Shown here: in pieces, positions 1 through 7,988 of the stretch | Layout of the letters: each line of letters starts with the position of its first letter | Position numbering within the stretch: position 1 is the first letter of the stretch | DNA from: Bradyrhizobium diazoefficiens | GTDB lineage: Bacteria; Pseudomonadota; Alphaproteobacteria; Rhizobiales; Xanthobacteraceae | Assembly (NCBI RefSeq): GCF_016616885.1 | Contig: NZ_CP067102.1 | Span: 3,190,501-3,254,500, forward strand | DNA: 64,000 nucleotides | Direction: 5' to 3' | The notes under the pieces: generated by a model | Databases searched by the model: none | Told to the model about the DNA's origin: nothing | Seen by the model: the letters and a program-made list of their open reading frames with translations, nothing else | Translations under genes and position numbers: made by a program

Positions 1-1914
1 CACGTCGCGGGGCGAGGCGATAGCCCGTCCAACGCGCTTGCTGCGATGATCCTGTTGACGATCGCCATCGTCTCTCACCATTTCACTGCGATGGGCGCGC
101 TGGAATTGACGCCCGATCCCACGCTTGTGATCAGCGGTCTTTCGATCCCGCCGCAGTCGCTGTCCATTCTGACCGCAAGCGCGGCCGCGGCCATTCTCGT
201 CATTGCGCTTACCGCGGCCGTGCTCGACCGTCGCGCCAAGGGCGAGATCGGACGCCAGCAGGTCGTGCTGGACACAGCACTCGAGAACATGTCGCAGGGA
301 TTGTGCATGTTCGATGCCGAAGGCAAGATCATCCTGTTCAACGAACGCTATGCGGCGATGGTCCGCCGCTCCGACATGCAGCTCACCGGCCGCGTCCTGC
401 TCGACATTCTCCGCGAGGAGGCGGCGAAAGGGCAGTGGAATGGCGAGCCCGAACAATTTTTTGCACGCCTGGTCGAGGATGCCCGGGAGGGGCGTACGAC
501 AACTGATGTTGTCCGCCGGTTCGACCGCTCGATCCGCGTCGTCAACCAGCCGATGCAGGGCGGCGGCTGGGTCGCCACCTTCGAGGACATCACCGAATGG
601 CTGGACGCGCAGGCCAAGATCTCGCACATGGCACGCCATGACGCGCTCACCAATCTGCCGAACCGCGTGCTGTTCCACGAGGAGCTCGAACAGGGATTGC
701 GCCGGGCGGGTGCCAACGACCAGCTCGCGGTGCTCTGTCTCGACCTCGACCATTTCAAGGACATCAACGACTCGCTCGGCCATCCCATCGGCGACGCACT
801 GCTGAAGGAGGTCGGCCGCAGGCTGAAGGCCACTGTCGGCGAGCACGACACCGTGGCCCGCCTTGGCGGCGACGAGTTCGCCGTGGTCCAGATCGGCCGC
901 TCGGAGGAGGCTGCCGCGCGGGCGCTCGCCGGCCGCCTCGTCGAGGTGATCTCCGCGCCTTACGAGATCGACAACCATCAAATCGTGATCGGCGTCTCGA
1001 TCGGCATCTCGCTGTCGCCGCAGGACGGCAGCAATCCCGACGCGCTGTTGAAAAACGCCGACCTCGCGCTGTACCGCGCCAAGGCGGACGGCCGCGGCAC
1101 CTATCGCTTCTTCGAGACCGGCATGGACGCGCGCGCACAGGCGCGGCGCCTGCTGGAAATGGACATGCGGGCGGCGCTCCAGCGCGACGAATTCCAGCCG
1201 TACTACCAGCCTATCCGCGACGTCGCGAGCGATCGCGTGGTCGTCTTCGAGGCACTGCTGCGCTGGAACCACCCGCAGCGCGGCCTGATCTCGCCCATCA
1301 ACTTCATTCCACTTGCCGAGGAGACTGGTCTCATCATCCAGCTCGGTGAGCTGGTGCTGCACAGTGCCTGTGCGGATGCCGCGACCTGGCCGGATGACAT
1401 CGGCGTCGCCGTCAACCTCTCGCCGGTACAGTTCAAGAATCCAAACCTGATCGCGTCGGTGACCGATGCACTGGAGAAATCAGGGCTCGCGGCGCGCCGC
1501 CTCGAGCTCGAGATCACCGAATCCGTGCTGCTCCAGAACAGCGAGGCGACGCTGACCACGCTGCACGACCTGCGCGCCATGGGTGTGCGGATCTCGCTCG
1601 ACGATTTCGGCACCGGCTATTCGTCGCTGAGTTACTTGCGCAGCTTCCCGTTCGACAAGATCAAGATCGACCGTTCCTTCGTGTCCGAGCTCGCCACGCG
1701 CGAAGATTCGGTGGCGATCATCCGCGCCGTGACCGGCCTCGGCCGCAGCCTCGGCATCGTCACCACGGCGGAGGGCGTCGAGAATGACGCGCAGCTCGAG
1801 TTGCTTCGCCGTGAAGGCTGCACCCAGGCGCAAGGCTATCTGTTCAGCCAGCCCCGGCCTGCTTGCGACGTTGCGATGATGTTGGAACGGCCGCGCCTGC
1901 TCGCCTCGGCCTAA
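1..1914 (+). CDS. MHYT-PAS-GGDEF-EAL cyclic-di-GMP signalling protein (5' end outside window)
   Basis: The reading frame is open from base 1, so the true start lies upstream. The first residues include HHFTAMGALEL, typical of the last helices of an MHYT membrane sensor domain, followed by a transmembrane stretch near bases 160-225. A PAS domain follows (about bases 265-600, ending ATFEDITEW). The GGDEF domain has an intact GGDEF motif at 865-879 and should be able to make cyclic-di-GMP. The EAL domain has EAL at 1249-1257 and the DDFGTGYSSL signature, so phosphodiesterase activity is also possible. The usual RxxD inhibitory site before GGDEF is replaced by GEHD, so product inhibition is probably weak or absent. 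Which activity dominates in the cell cannot be read from sequence. An internal ATG at 46 would cut through the MHYT domain and is not a convincing start. Confidence 0.93.
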   Translation, partial: HVAGRGDSPSNALAAMILLTIAIVSHHFTAMGALELTPDPTLVISGLSIPPQSLSILTASAAAAILVIALTAAVLDRRAKGEIGRQQVVLDTALENMSQGLCMFDAEGKIILFNERYAAMVRRSDMQLTGRVLLDILREEAAKGQWNGEPEQFFARLVEDAREGRTTTDVVRRFDRSIRVVNQPMQGGGWVATFEDITEWLDAQAKISHMARHDALTNLPNRVLFHEELEQGLRRAGANDQLAVLCLDLDHFKDINDSLGHPIGDALLKEVGRRLKATVGEHDTVARLGGDEFAVVQIGRSEEAAARALAGRLVEVISAPYEIDNHQIVIGVSIGISLSPQDGSNPDALLKNADLALYRAKADGRGTYRFFETGMDARAQARRLLEMDMRAALQRDEFQPYYQPIRDVASDRVVVFEALLRWNHPQRGLISPINFIPLAEETGLIIQLGELVLHSACADAATWPDDIGVAVNLSPVQFKNPNLIASVTDALEKSGLAARRLELEITESVLLQNSEATLTTLHDLRAMGVRISLDDFGTGYSSLSYLRSFPFDKIKIDRSFVSELATREDSVAIIRAVTGLGRSLGIVTTAEGVENDAQLELLRREGCTQAQGYLFSQPRPACDVAMMLERPRLLASA

Positions 1915-1917
1915 TTG

Positions 1918-2352
1918 CTACCCGCGGCGCAGCGCGAAATGCGCGCCGCAAAACGCCATCACGGCGCCGAGACACAGCGCCGCGAGGGCGGCCAGCACGC
2001 CTGCGAATGTCGGGACAGCGCTCGGCGCCGAGGCGGCCTGGCCAGCACCCGCAAGCAGGAGCACGCCGACTGCGATCAGGAACTGCCGCATCCGGTGCGG
2101 GATCTGGCCGTCGACCGCGCTCTGCATCAATGTCGCCGTGAAATAGCCGCCGGAGAATCCGACGGTCGCAATCAGCCACCAGGCGATCGCAGCACCGGTC
2201 GGCATGAACTCATGCGTGTCCGAGCGCCAGAGGCCGCCGAGGTCGAGCCCGTAGCGCGCACCCAACATATGCACGGCGAGCGCGAGCAGCACGCCCGAGA
2301 CTATGGCGGCCCCGAGAATCAGGCGGCGCGGAAAATAGATCGTCTCAGCCAT
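1918..2352 (-). CDS. Small four-helix membrane protein of unknown function
   Basis: This 144-residue protein starts with MAETIYFPRR and has four hydrophobic segments (about residues 11-30, 55-76, 90-108 and 115-138), so it should be an inner-membrane protein. The frame stays open further upstream to about 3009. That extension overlaps the oppositely oriented gene at 2413 and is low-complexity, so the ATG at 2352 was chosen. It ends three bases after the stop of the convergent GGDEF-EAL gene and is divergent from the gene at 2413 with only about 60 bases between the starts. I do not recognise a family. Confidence 0.72.
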   Translation of the reverse strand: MAETIYFPRRLILGAAIVSGVLLALAVHMLGARYGLDLGGLWRSDTHEFMPTGAAIAWWLIATVGFSGGYFTATLMQSAVDGQIPHRMRQFLIAVGVLLLAGAGQAASAPSAVPTFAGVLAALAALCLGAVMAFCGAHFALRRG

Positions 2353-2412
2353 GCCCCGCTTGTAGGATGGGGGAGGGCGATCGCGCAAGCGGATCGCGGA
2401 CGGGATTGACAG

Positions 2413-3000
2413 ATGCAGGTTTCGGATGGGCGAGGCGCCCCGGTCACGAGCTATGCCTACAAGGCGTCGCTGATCGGCTCGGCACATCGCTTCGAGCTGA
2501 CCGATGAGGGATTGTCCTGGCACATCGCCGGCCGCTCCGGCGTCTGGCGCTACGATGAGATCAGTGCTGTCAGGCTGTCGTTCCGCCCGGTCTCGATGCA
2601 GCAGCACCGCTTTCGCGCGGATGTCAGCCGTGCCAGTGGCGGTCGCATTGCGATCCTGTCGACGAGCTGGCAGACCGCAGCGCTGATGGCGCCGCAGGAC
2701 CGCGGGTTTCGCGATTTTCTCGTCGAGCTGCACGCGCGGATGGCGAAGGCCGGCAGCCGGGCCGAGCTGACCGCCGGCCTCGGCCGCAAAACCTATGCGG
2801 CGGTGCTGGCATTCCTGGCGATGCTGGCCGTGGCTATGGCCGGGCTGTTGATCCGCGCGCTGATGATCGGCGAATTCGCCGGCGTGCTGTTCATCCTCGG
2901 CTTCGCCGCGCTGTTCGCCTGGCAGGTCGGCGGCTTCGTCCGGCGCAACCAGCCGCGCAGCTACGGTTTTGATCGGCTGCCTCGGTCCTTGCTGCCCTAG
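2413..3000 (+). CDS. Membrane-anchored protein of unknown function
   Basis: The product has 195 residues. The first 120 or so are soluble and look like a small beta-rich domain (AHRFELTDEGLSWHIAGRSG near residue 25, then a segment with alternating charged and hydrophobic residues). Two transmembrane helices follow (about residues 133-153 and 158-178), with a short basic tail. The N-terminal part resembles PH-like membrane-associated domains in general character only. No catalytic motif is visible. It is divergent from the four-helix membrane protein at 1918-2352. Confidence 0.75.
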   Translation: MQVSDGRGAPVTSYAYKASLIGSAHRFELTDEGLSWHIAGRSGVWRYDEISAVRLSFRPVSMQQHRFRADVSRASGGRIAILSTSWQTAALMAPQDRGFRDFLVELHARMAKAGSRAELTAGLGRKTYAAVLAFLAMLAVAMAGLLIRALMIGEFAGVLFILGFAALFAWQVGGFVRRNQPRSYGFDRLPRSLLP

Positions 3001-3065
3001 CGCTTGCAATCGGCCGCAACCAAAATTGACTTCGCAGCCGCGCGCCGGTCCCGCATCGTGCCGCG

Positions 3066-3665
3066 ATGACAGTCACGGATCGCAGCACGCGCCTGCCGAC
3101 GGCGGACGAGATCGCCGAGATCAATCGCACCCATCTCATCGATACGCCGCTCCAGCCGGCCGATTTGCTGTTTCTGTTCGGCACCCGCGAGGACGTTGCG
3201 CTGCGCGCCGCGACCGCCGCGCGGCTGTGGCGCGAGGGCTATTTCCGCTGGTCGATTGTCAGCGGCGGCGTGACGCCCGGCTCGGAGCAATCCGAGTGCA
3301 CGATCATCAAGGCGGCAATGGTTGATGCGGGCATTCCGGCGGATCGGATCCTCGAGGAGCATCGCGCGATGAACACGGGCGAGAACGTGATCTTCTCGCT
3401 GCCGATCATCGATGCTGCGCTGGGACTGCACCATATCCGCAGCGTGATCTGCCTCGGCAACACCTGGACCGCGCGGCGCTATCCGATGACGCTGCACCGG
3501 CACTGGCCCGAGGTGACGAAGCTGCTGCTTACCGTCGACAGTTTTGCGACGCCGCGCACGCTCTGGCATACCGCCGCCGAATTTCGCCGCCGTGTCCTGC
3601 ACGAATGGGACAAGATCGAGCCGTACAAGGCGAAGGGGTTTATCGCGGAATGGCCGGAGGCCTGA
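3066..3665 (+). CDS. YdcF/SanA-like DUF218 family protein
   Basis: The product has 199 residues with the hallmarks of the DUF218 (YdcF/ElyC/SanA) family: an early hydrophobic strand (ADLLFLFGTR), the SGGVTPG turn near residue 75, a long helix with SECTIIKAAMVDAGIPADRI, and the MNTGENVIFS motif. Members of this family have a Rossmann-like fold, and some bind S-adenosylmethionine or act on the cell envelope. The biochemical role is not settled. There is no N-terminal membrane segment, unlike SanA and ElyC, so this copy should be cytoplasmic like YdcF. The ATG at 3066 is the first good start after the preceding gene. Confidence 0.82.
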   Translation: MTVTDRSTRLPTADEIAEINRTHLIDTPLQPADLLFLFGTREDVALRAATAARLWREGYFRWSIVSGGVTPGSEQSECTIIKAAMVDAGIPADRILEEHRAMNTGENVIFSLPIIDAALGLHHIRSVICLGNTWTARRYPMTLHRHWPEVTKLLLTVDSFATPRTLWHTAAEFRRRVLHEWDKIEPYKAKGFIAEWPEA

Positions 3666-3734
3666 GGGAGGATTCTTGTTTTGACGCGTTTTCTTCACGC
3701 GAACCAGGATCCACTTCGCTCGAAAACGCTTTGG

Positions 3735-5078
3735 TTACTCCGTCGAATCGAAATCTTCCTCCTTGGTGCCGAGCAGCGACACGATGGTGCGCAGGCCGGA
3801 ATCGAGCTGCTCGAACGAGGGCGGGGCGAGCGCCAGCCGCACCGCGTTCGGGGCATGGCCATGCGCGACCGCGAAAGTCGATGACGGCGTCAGCGCGATG
3901 CCGCGCCGCGACGCGGCGGCAACGAATGTCTGCGAGCGCCAGTGCGGCGGCAACGTCAGCCAGAGATGATAGGAGCGCGGATCGGCGGCGATCTGGTAGC
4001 CCGCGAGCAGTCGTGCCGCGGTCTGCTGGCGGCGCGCGGCGTCGATGCGCTTGAGCCGTGTCAGCTCGGCGACGGTGCCGTCGGCCATCAATCGCTGGCC
4101 GGACGCGAGCGCGTGGCCCGAGGCGATCCAGCCGCCGGTGCGGACCGCGCTCATCACGCTCTCGCGCAAGTGCGGGGGAGCGACGAGGATGCCGAGCGCA
4201 AGACCCGGCGCGACTTTCTTTGAGAGGCTGTCGAGCACGATGCAGCGGTCCGGCCCGAGCGCCGCCAGCGGCGTGTCGTCGGCGAGGAATCCGTAGACGG
4301 CGTCCTCGATGATGGTGAGATCGAGCTTCTCGGCGACGCGCATGATGTCGGCGCGCCGCGTTGCGTTCATGGTGACGCCGAGCGGATTCTGGATGATCGG
4401 CTGGAGATACAGCGCCGACAGATGCGCTTCGCGATGCGCCTTCTGGATCGCGTCGGGCCGCGCGCCAAAATCGTCCATCGGGATCGGCACCAGCGTGATG
4501 CCGAGCCGCGCGGCGATGCTCTTGACGTAGGGGTAGCTGAGCGCCTCGACACCGCAACGGCCGCCGGTCGGTACGAGCGCTGCGAGCGCGGCCGCGAGCG
4601 ATTGCTTGCCATTGGCGGTGAACAGGATCTGCTCGGCCTGCGGCGTGAAATCCTTCCGCGCGAGGTAGGCGGCGGCCGCGTTGCGTGCGCTCTTGGTGCC
4701 GGTGCTGGTCGACGAGCGCAGCACGGCTTCGAGTGCATCGACGCGTTCGAGCCCTGCGAGGCTCTTGGCGATCATCGCCCATTGCTGCGGCAGCAGCGGA
4801 TAATTGACCTCGAAATCGATGCGCGCATCGTGCGGTTCGGTGAGGGTCTCGACCTCGCGCCTGATGTCGCCGGAGATGAAGGTGCCGCGGCCGACCTCGC
4901 CGACCACGAGGCCGCGGCGCAACAGCTCCGTATAGACCCGACTCGCCGTCGAGACCGCAATGCCACGGTCATAGGCAAAATTGCGCTGCGGCGGCAGCCG
5001 GTCGCCGGGTCTTAACGTGCCTTTAGAGATATCTGCGGCAATGGCATCCGCAAGCTTCACGTACTCGAACTTGGACAT
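3735..5078 (-). CDS. MocR-type GntR regulator with aminotransferase domain
   Basis: The 447-residue protein has a GntR winged helix-turn-helix (residues 1-72, ending GRGTFISGD) fused to a class I aminotransferase fold. The PLP pocket is recognisable: IIEDAVYGFL supplies the aspartate that contacts the pyridine nitrogen, and VLDSLSKKVAPGL carries the Schiff-base lysine. MocR proteins use PLP chemistry for effector sensing rather than metabolism, and usually control a nearby gene and themselves. The frame extends 17 codons upstream to 5129, but that extension runs through the operator-like repeats, so MSKFEYVKL at 5078 was chosen. It is divergent from the DUF1127 gene at 5264. Confidence 0.9.
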   Translation of the reverse strand: MSKFEYVKLADAIAADISKGTLRPGDRLPPQRNFAYDRGIAVSTASRVYTELLRRGLVVGEVGRGTFISGDIRREVETLTEPHDARIDFEVNYPLLPQQWAMIAKSLAGLERVDALEAVLRSSTSTGTKSARNAAAAYLARKDFTPQAEQILFTANGKQSLAAALAALVPTGGRCGVEALSYPYVKSIAARLGITLVPIPMDDFGARPDAIQKAHREAHLSALYLQPIIQNPLGVTMNATRRADIMRVAEKLDLTIIEDAVYGFLADDTPLAALGPDRCIVLDSLSKKVAPGLALGILVAPPHLRESVMSAVRTGGWIASGHALASGQRLMADGTVAELTRLKRIDAARRQQTAARLLAGYQIAADPRSYHLWLTLPPHWRSQTFVAAASRRGIALTPSSTFAVAHGHAPNAVRLALAPPSFEQLDSGLRTIVSLLGTKEEDFDSTE

Positions 5079-5080
5079 TA

Positions 5081-5119
5081 TTGCACCGAGAGCAATGTTT
5101 TTCTTGCTCCGAGCAATGT
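5081..5119. promoter_or_regulatory. Probable MocR operator with direct and inverted repeats
   Basis: Immediately upstream of the regulator start, GAGCAATGT occurs at 5090-5098 and again at 5111-5119. The copies are offset by 21 bases, about two helical turns. TTGCTCCGAGCAA at 5104-5116 is also a perfect 5-3-5 inverted repeat, and TTGC/GCAA half-sites bracket 5081-5095. Paired direct repeats next to the gene are typical of MocR operators. Autoregulation is inferred. Confidence 0.55.
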
Positions 5120-5263
5120 ACTGGAGCATTTAAGTTCCATCAAGGTCCGCGATTGAGCCGAGGAGAGCGAGAGCAATCCGACGGCAAATGAGGTGCAGAT
5201 GCCCAGGCATTTGCGCCAACGGCATCCGCTTCGCCGCGCAGGACCAAAGGCCGGAGAAGAAAC

Positions 5264-5500
5264 ATGACCACGATCTCGCAAACTGCCGGGCGGAGTTTAC
5301 GCCCATCCTCGTCGAGCGGATTTTTTGCCACGCTCGTCAACGCCGCCTATGCGCTGTTCGACCGCCTGGAGCGCCGCTCCGCCGTCAAGACGCTGAACGA
5401 GCTCGACGACCGCGCGCTGCGCGACATCGGGATCAACCGCAGCCAGATCGAGGACGCGGTGTACGGAGAGTTCAAAGCCGAGCTGACGCGGTATCTGTGA
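5264..5500 (+). CDS. DUF1127 family small protein
   Basis: The 78-residue basic protein has the C-terminal DUF1127 signature: RLERRSAVKTLNELDDRALRD, then IGINRSQIE. Proteins of this type (YjiS-like) are small arginine-rich proteins. In other alphaproteobacteria some have been tied to RNA turnover or to phosphate and carbon regulation, but the role here is unknown. The first 20 residues are serine-rich and not part of the domain. The gene is divergent from the MocR regulator across about 185 bases containing the operator-like repeats, which makes it a candidate target. Confidence 0.85.
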   Translation: MTTISQTAGRSLRPSSSSGFFATLVNAAYALFDRLERRSAVKTLNELDDRALRDIGINRSQIEDAVYGEFKAELTRYL

Positions 5501-5557
5501 GTCTCTCTGCCTGTGTCCCGGACGCGCTGCAGCGTTCTTACGCTGCTGCGCAGTAGT

Positions 5558-5647
5558 CGTAGGATGGGTAGAGCGAAAGCGAAACCCATCAACGCTTCTT
5601 CCACGCGGAAACATGATGGGTTTCGCAAGTGCTCTACCCATCCTACG
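5558..5647. repeat. Palindromic intergenic repeat, 34-base arms
   Basis: Arms at 5558-5591 and 5614-5647 are inverted copies that differ only in a four-base block (gaaa against the complement of aagt). They flank a 22-base loop. Each arm begins CGTAGGATGGGTAGAGC. The layout is that of a mobile palindromic (REP/MITE-like) element, and transcription would give a long hairpin. No coding potential is seen in it. Confidence 0.75.
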
Positions 5648-5659
5648 GCCTCGCGAACA

Positions 5660-6240
5660 CAGCTTCGCATCCTCGCGGCGCATCTCACCCGAGCTTTGGC
5701 CGTCGCCTCACCCTCAATTGAAAAGGGCGCAGGGAAGACCGGGTGCTGGCTGGCACCCGCGGTCCACTGTGCGATGGTTGCGCTACAAGAGGCTGCACAG
5801 CGGCATACAGGTGAAGCCGTGACATCCGGCCTTCCCTGCGCAGTGGTTTGACGGCTTATGTCGTGCTCTCCCCGGGGAGCGATGCACTATTGCCCCCGTC
5901 GTCTCGCAGATGACTGACACGAGGGCCCGGTTGAGCCACACGCATCACCACGAGCCTTGACGCACAGACCCCGGGCGTCAGGACCACACGATTTCGCCGT
6001 ACGCCGATCACACCGGTCGTGCGCGCGAGGTCTTCGCTCACGGTTGCCCGCCCTGCAAATCTCTTCGCGCCGATGTAATCCACGTCCACCGCCATCCGGC
6101 CCGCGTTCGTGACGATCGCGATACGCCCCTCTTCCTTGGGCCGGAATGAGCGAAACATACGTCGTTTCCGAATTTCGGTAAAGTGGAATATTTTCGATGA
6201 TCAGTATCGACCAAGGGATGGCGTGTTTTGCCCGTCGGGC
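5660..6240. repeat. Dispersed non-coding repeat block
   Basis: From about 5660 the sequence matches, with gaps, a second stretch of this window at about 36240-36360 (shared words CTTCGCATCCTCGCGGC, GGCGCAGGGAAG and CCGGCTGGCA or its CTGGCTGGCA variant). The remainder (GTTTGACGGCTTATG, CCCCGGGGAGCGATGCAC and so on) looks like a long repeat I associate with Bradyrhizobium genomes. That last point is recollection, not a search result. Short open frames here, such as one of 100 codons on the minus strand (5856-6158), show no domain and are probably accidental. The block fills the gap between the DUF1127 gene and the gene ending at 6384. Confidence 0.55.
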
Positions 6241-6258
6241 AACGCAAGCAATAGCTGT

Positions 6259-6371
6259 GTAGGGTGGGTTAGCCGCAGGCGTAACCCACCACTGTTTGTC
6301 TCAGCGGTGACAGCTTTGGTGGATTACGCCGGCGACTGCGCTTCGCGCAGCCGTCGTCTAATCCACCCTAC
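6259..6371. repeat. Palindromic intergenic repeat (GTAGGGTGGGTTA type)
   Basis: The element begins GTAGGGTGGGTTAGCC and ends with its inverted counterpart TAATCCACCCTAC, with nested smaller palindromes (GGTTAGCC...GTAACCC; CTGCGCTTCGCGCAG). It lies 13 bases beyond the stop of the minus-strand gene at 6384-6845 and could act as a transcript-end structure there. It is a different family from the element at 5558. Confidence 0.65.
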
Positions 6372-6383
6372 GAGACCGGAACG

Positions 6384-6845
6384 TCAAGCCAGCGCGACCT
6401 GGCCCCACGCGCTGCCATAAGCGCGATCGTCCTCGGACTTGTCGGGTTTGCGGCGAGGCCGCGTCGGAGCGCCACGCTGGCGCCGATGCCTGACATCGAG
6501 GCGCTGCAGATGTGTGACGAGGTGGCCTGCGAGCGAGGCGATGCGCGCCGCCGCCTGTTTGACGACGAACAGGATCGTCGTGACGCGACTGAGCACGCCG
6601 ACCAGGAACAGCACCGAGAAGATGTCGATATAGGCGAGGAAATCGCCGATCAGCATCAGCTCCGGTGGAATCGGGATGCTGTGATAGTAGGCGCCGATGA
6701 GGATGACGACAGGGATGAAGGCGATGACCTTCCGCACCGTCAGCCTGTCCAGCAGCGCGGCCAGCTGCACGACCAGCACCTCCCACAACGCTTCGCCAAT
6801 CGCGAGCGGGACCTCGTAGGTCCATCTCCGCCACCATTGCTTCAC
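6384..6845 (-). CDS. Membrane protein of unknown function
   Basis: The product has 153 residues. The N-terminus is amphipathic and rich in tryptophan (MKQWWRRWTYEV). Two or three hydrophobic helices lie at about residues 25-35, 40-55 and 65-85 (IDIFSVLFLVGVLSRV). The last 45 residues are highly basic and presumably cytoplasmic. It starts 15 bases beyond the stop of the universal stress protein gene on the same strand, so the two may be cotranscribed. No family was recognised. Confidence 0.6.
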   Translation of the reverse strand: MKQWWRRWTYEVPLAIGEALWEVLVVQLAALLDRLTVRKVIAFIPVVILIGAYYHSIPIPPELMLIGDFLAYIDIFSVLFLVGVLSRVTTILFVVKQAAARIASLAGHLVTHLQRLDVRHRRQRGAPTRPRRKPDKSEDDRAYGSAWGQVALA

Positions 6846-6860
6846 GACATTGCTCCGAGT

Positions 6861-7286
6861 TTAGTGCCGCACCACCAGCACCGAGCACTTGGCATAGCGC
6901 ACCACATGCCCGGCGTTCGAGCCGAGGAAATAGGTGCGCATCGCAGGCCGGTGCGAGGTCATGACGATCAGATCGGCCTTCATGTGCGCGGCTTCCTCCA
7001 GGATCTCGTGATAGATGCCGCCCTGGCGCACCACGCTGGAGATGTGGGACGGCTCGATCCCGGATTCGCGCGCGACGATGGCGAGCGCCTCTTCCGAGGT
7101 CTGGCGCTGCTGTTCGTCGAAGTCGGCAGGGACATATTCGGCGAGCATCACCGGCGTCATCGGCAGCACGTTGAGCAGCCGGACCGATCCGCTCCAGTTC
7201 TGCGACAGCGTTGTCGCGGTCGCGATCGCAGGCTTTGCCAGATCGGTGTCGGCGAGGTCGATGGGCACGAGAATGGACTTGAACAT
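6861..7286 (-). CDS. Universal stress protein (UspA family)
   Basis: The 141-residue protein has the UspA fold order: MFKSILVPIDLA (first strand and the ligand-contacting aspartate), a middle region ending DLIVMTSHRP, and the closing LGSNAGHVVRYAKCSVLVVR. In ATP-binding members the G-x2-G-x9-G-S loop holds the triphosphate. Here the first two glycines are replaced (TSHRP), leaving only the final GS, so nucleotide binding may be altered. The start at 7286 is preferred over 7307 because homologues begin at MFKSILVP. Confidence 0.88.
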   Translation of the reverse strand: MFKSILVPIDLADTDLAKPAIATATTLSQNWSGSVRLLNVLPMTPVMLAEYVPADFDEQQRQTSEEALAIVARESGIEPSHISSVVRQGGIYHEILEEAAHMKADLIVMTSHRPAMRTYFLGSNAGHVVRYAKCSVLVVRH

Positions 7287-7342
7287 CTGCGCCTCCCTAG
7301 TGACCAAGCTGGATCAACCGGTCGAGACGGCACCCGCGCGTC

Positions 7343-7879
7343 TCATCGCAGTCGAAGCAACTTGGGGCTGACGAACAGCACCAGTTTGCCGCGGCGGTAG
7401 GCCACGTCACCCCAATCCTTGACGTCAAAATCGAGGACCGCAAGTCCCGCGGTAGGAAGATTGTCGGCGAGCGCCTTGGCGCCGGCCGGATCGTCGCTGC
7501 TCATCAGCATCAGTGCGGCCTCGTGCATACCCGGATTGTGCCCGACCAGCAGCAAGCGCTTGGGATTGGCCGCGGCGGTTGCAGTGCGAATGGTTTCGAG
7601 GATCTGCGCGGGATCGGCACCATAGAGTTCCGGCAGGATCTCGACCTCAGGCGCTGCGACGCGGTCCTTCATGGCGTCCCAGGCGATGTCCCAGGTCTGC
7701 CGGGCGCGGACGGCATGCGACACCAGCACGGCATCGGGAGCGGGCCGATGGGTGGCGATCCAGTCGCCCATCTCGGCGGCATCCCGCTGGCCGCGGTCGG
7801 CGAGCCGACGGTCCTGGTCGCGGCCGCTCGGCGCGTCGGTCTCGGTCTTGGCGTGACGCAGCAGCATCAAACGGCGCAT
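7343..7879 (-). CDS. sixA: SixA-like phosphohistidine phosphatase
   Basis: This 178-residue histidine phosphatase has the active-site LLRHAKTE motif at the N-terminus (RHG-type, with alanine after the histidine as in SixA), HAVRARQT for the second arginine, and VGHNPGMHE for the second catalytic histidine. SixA enzymes remove phosphate from histidines of HPt or phosphotransfer proteins. The frame is open for 200 codons upstream, but that region overlaps the start of the divergent flavoprotein gene, so the ATG at 7879 was chosen. The protein is cytosolic, with no signal peptide. Confidence 0.88.
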   Translation of the reverse strand: MRRLMLLRHAKTETDAPSGRDQDRRLADRGQRDAAEMGDWIATHRPAPDAVLVSHAVRARQTWDIAWDAMKDRVAAPEVEILPELYGADPAQILETIRTATAAANPKRLLLVGHNPGMHEAALMLMSSDDPAGAKALADNLPTAGLAVLDFDVKDWGDVAYRRGKLVLFVSPKLLRLR

Positions 7880-7988
7880 GGCATTCTCGAATCGTTCCAG
7901 TCCAGAATAATCTACAGGCGCCGGTTGAGGACAAGGTGACAAGCGCCCGATTGGTCCTTTAAGAAGATCGCTCCGTTGACAAAACGAC

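Noticed and set aside
5856..6158. A 100-codon minus-strand frame in the repeat block
   Set aside because: It lies inside dispersed repeat sequence, has no domain and no convincing ribosome site.
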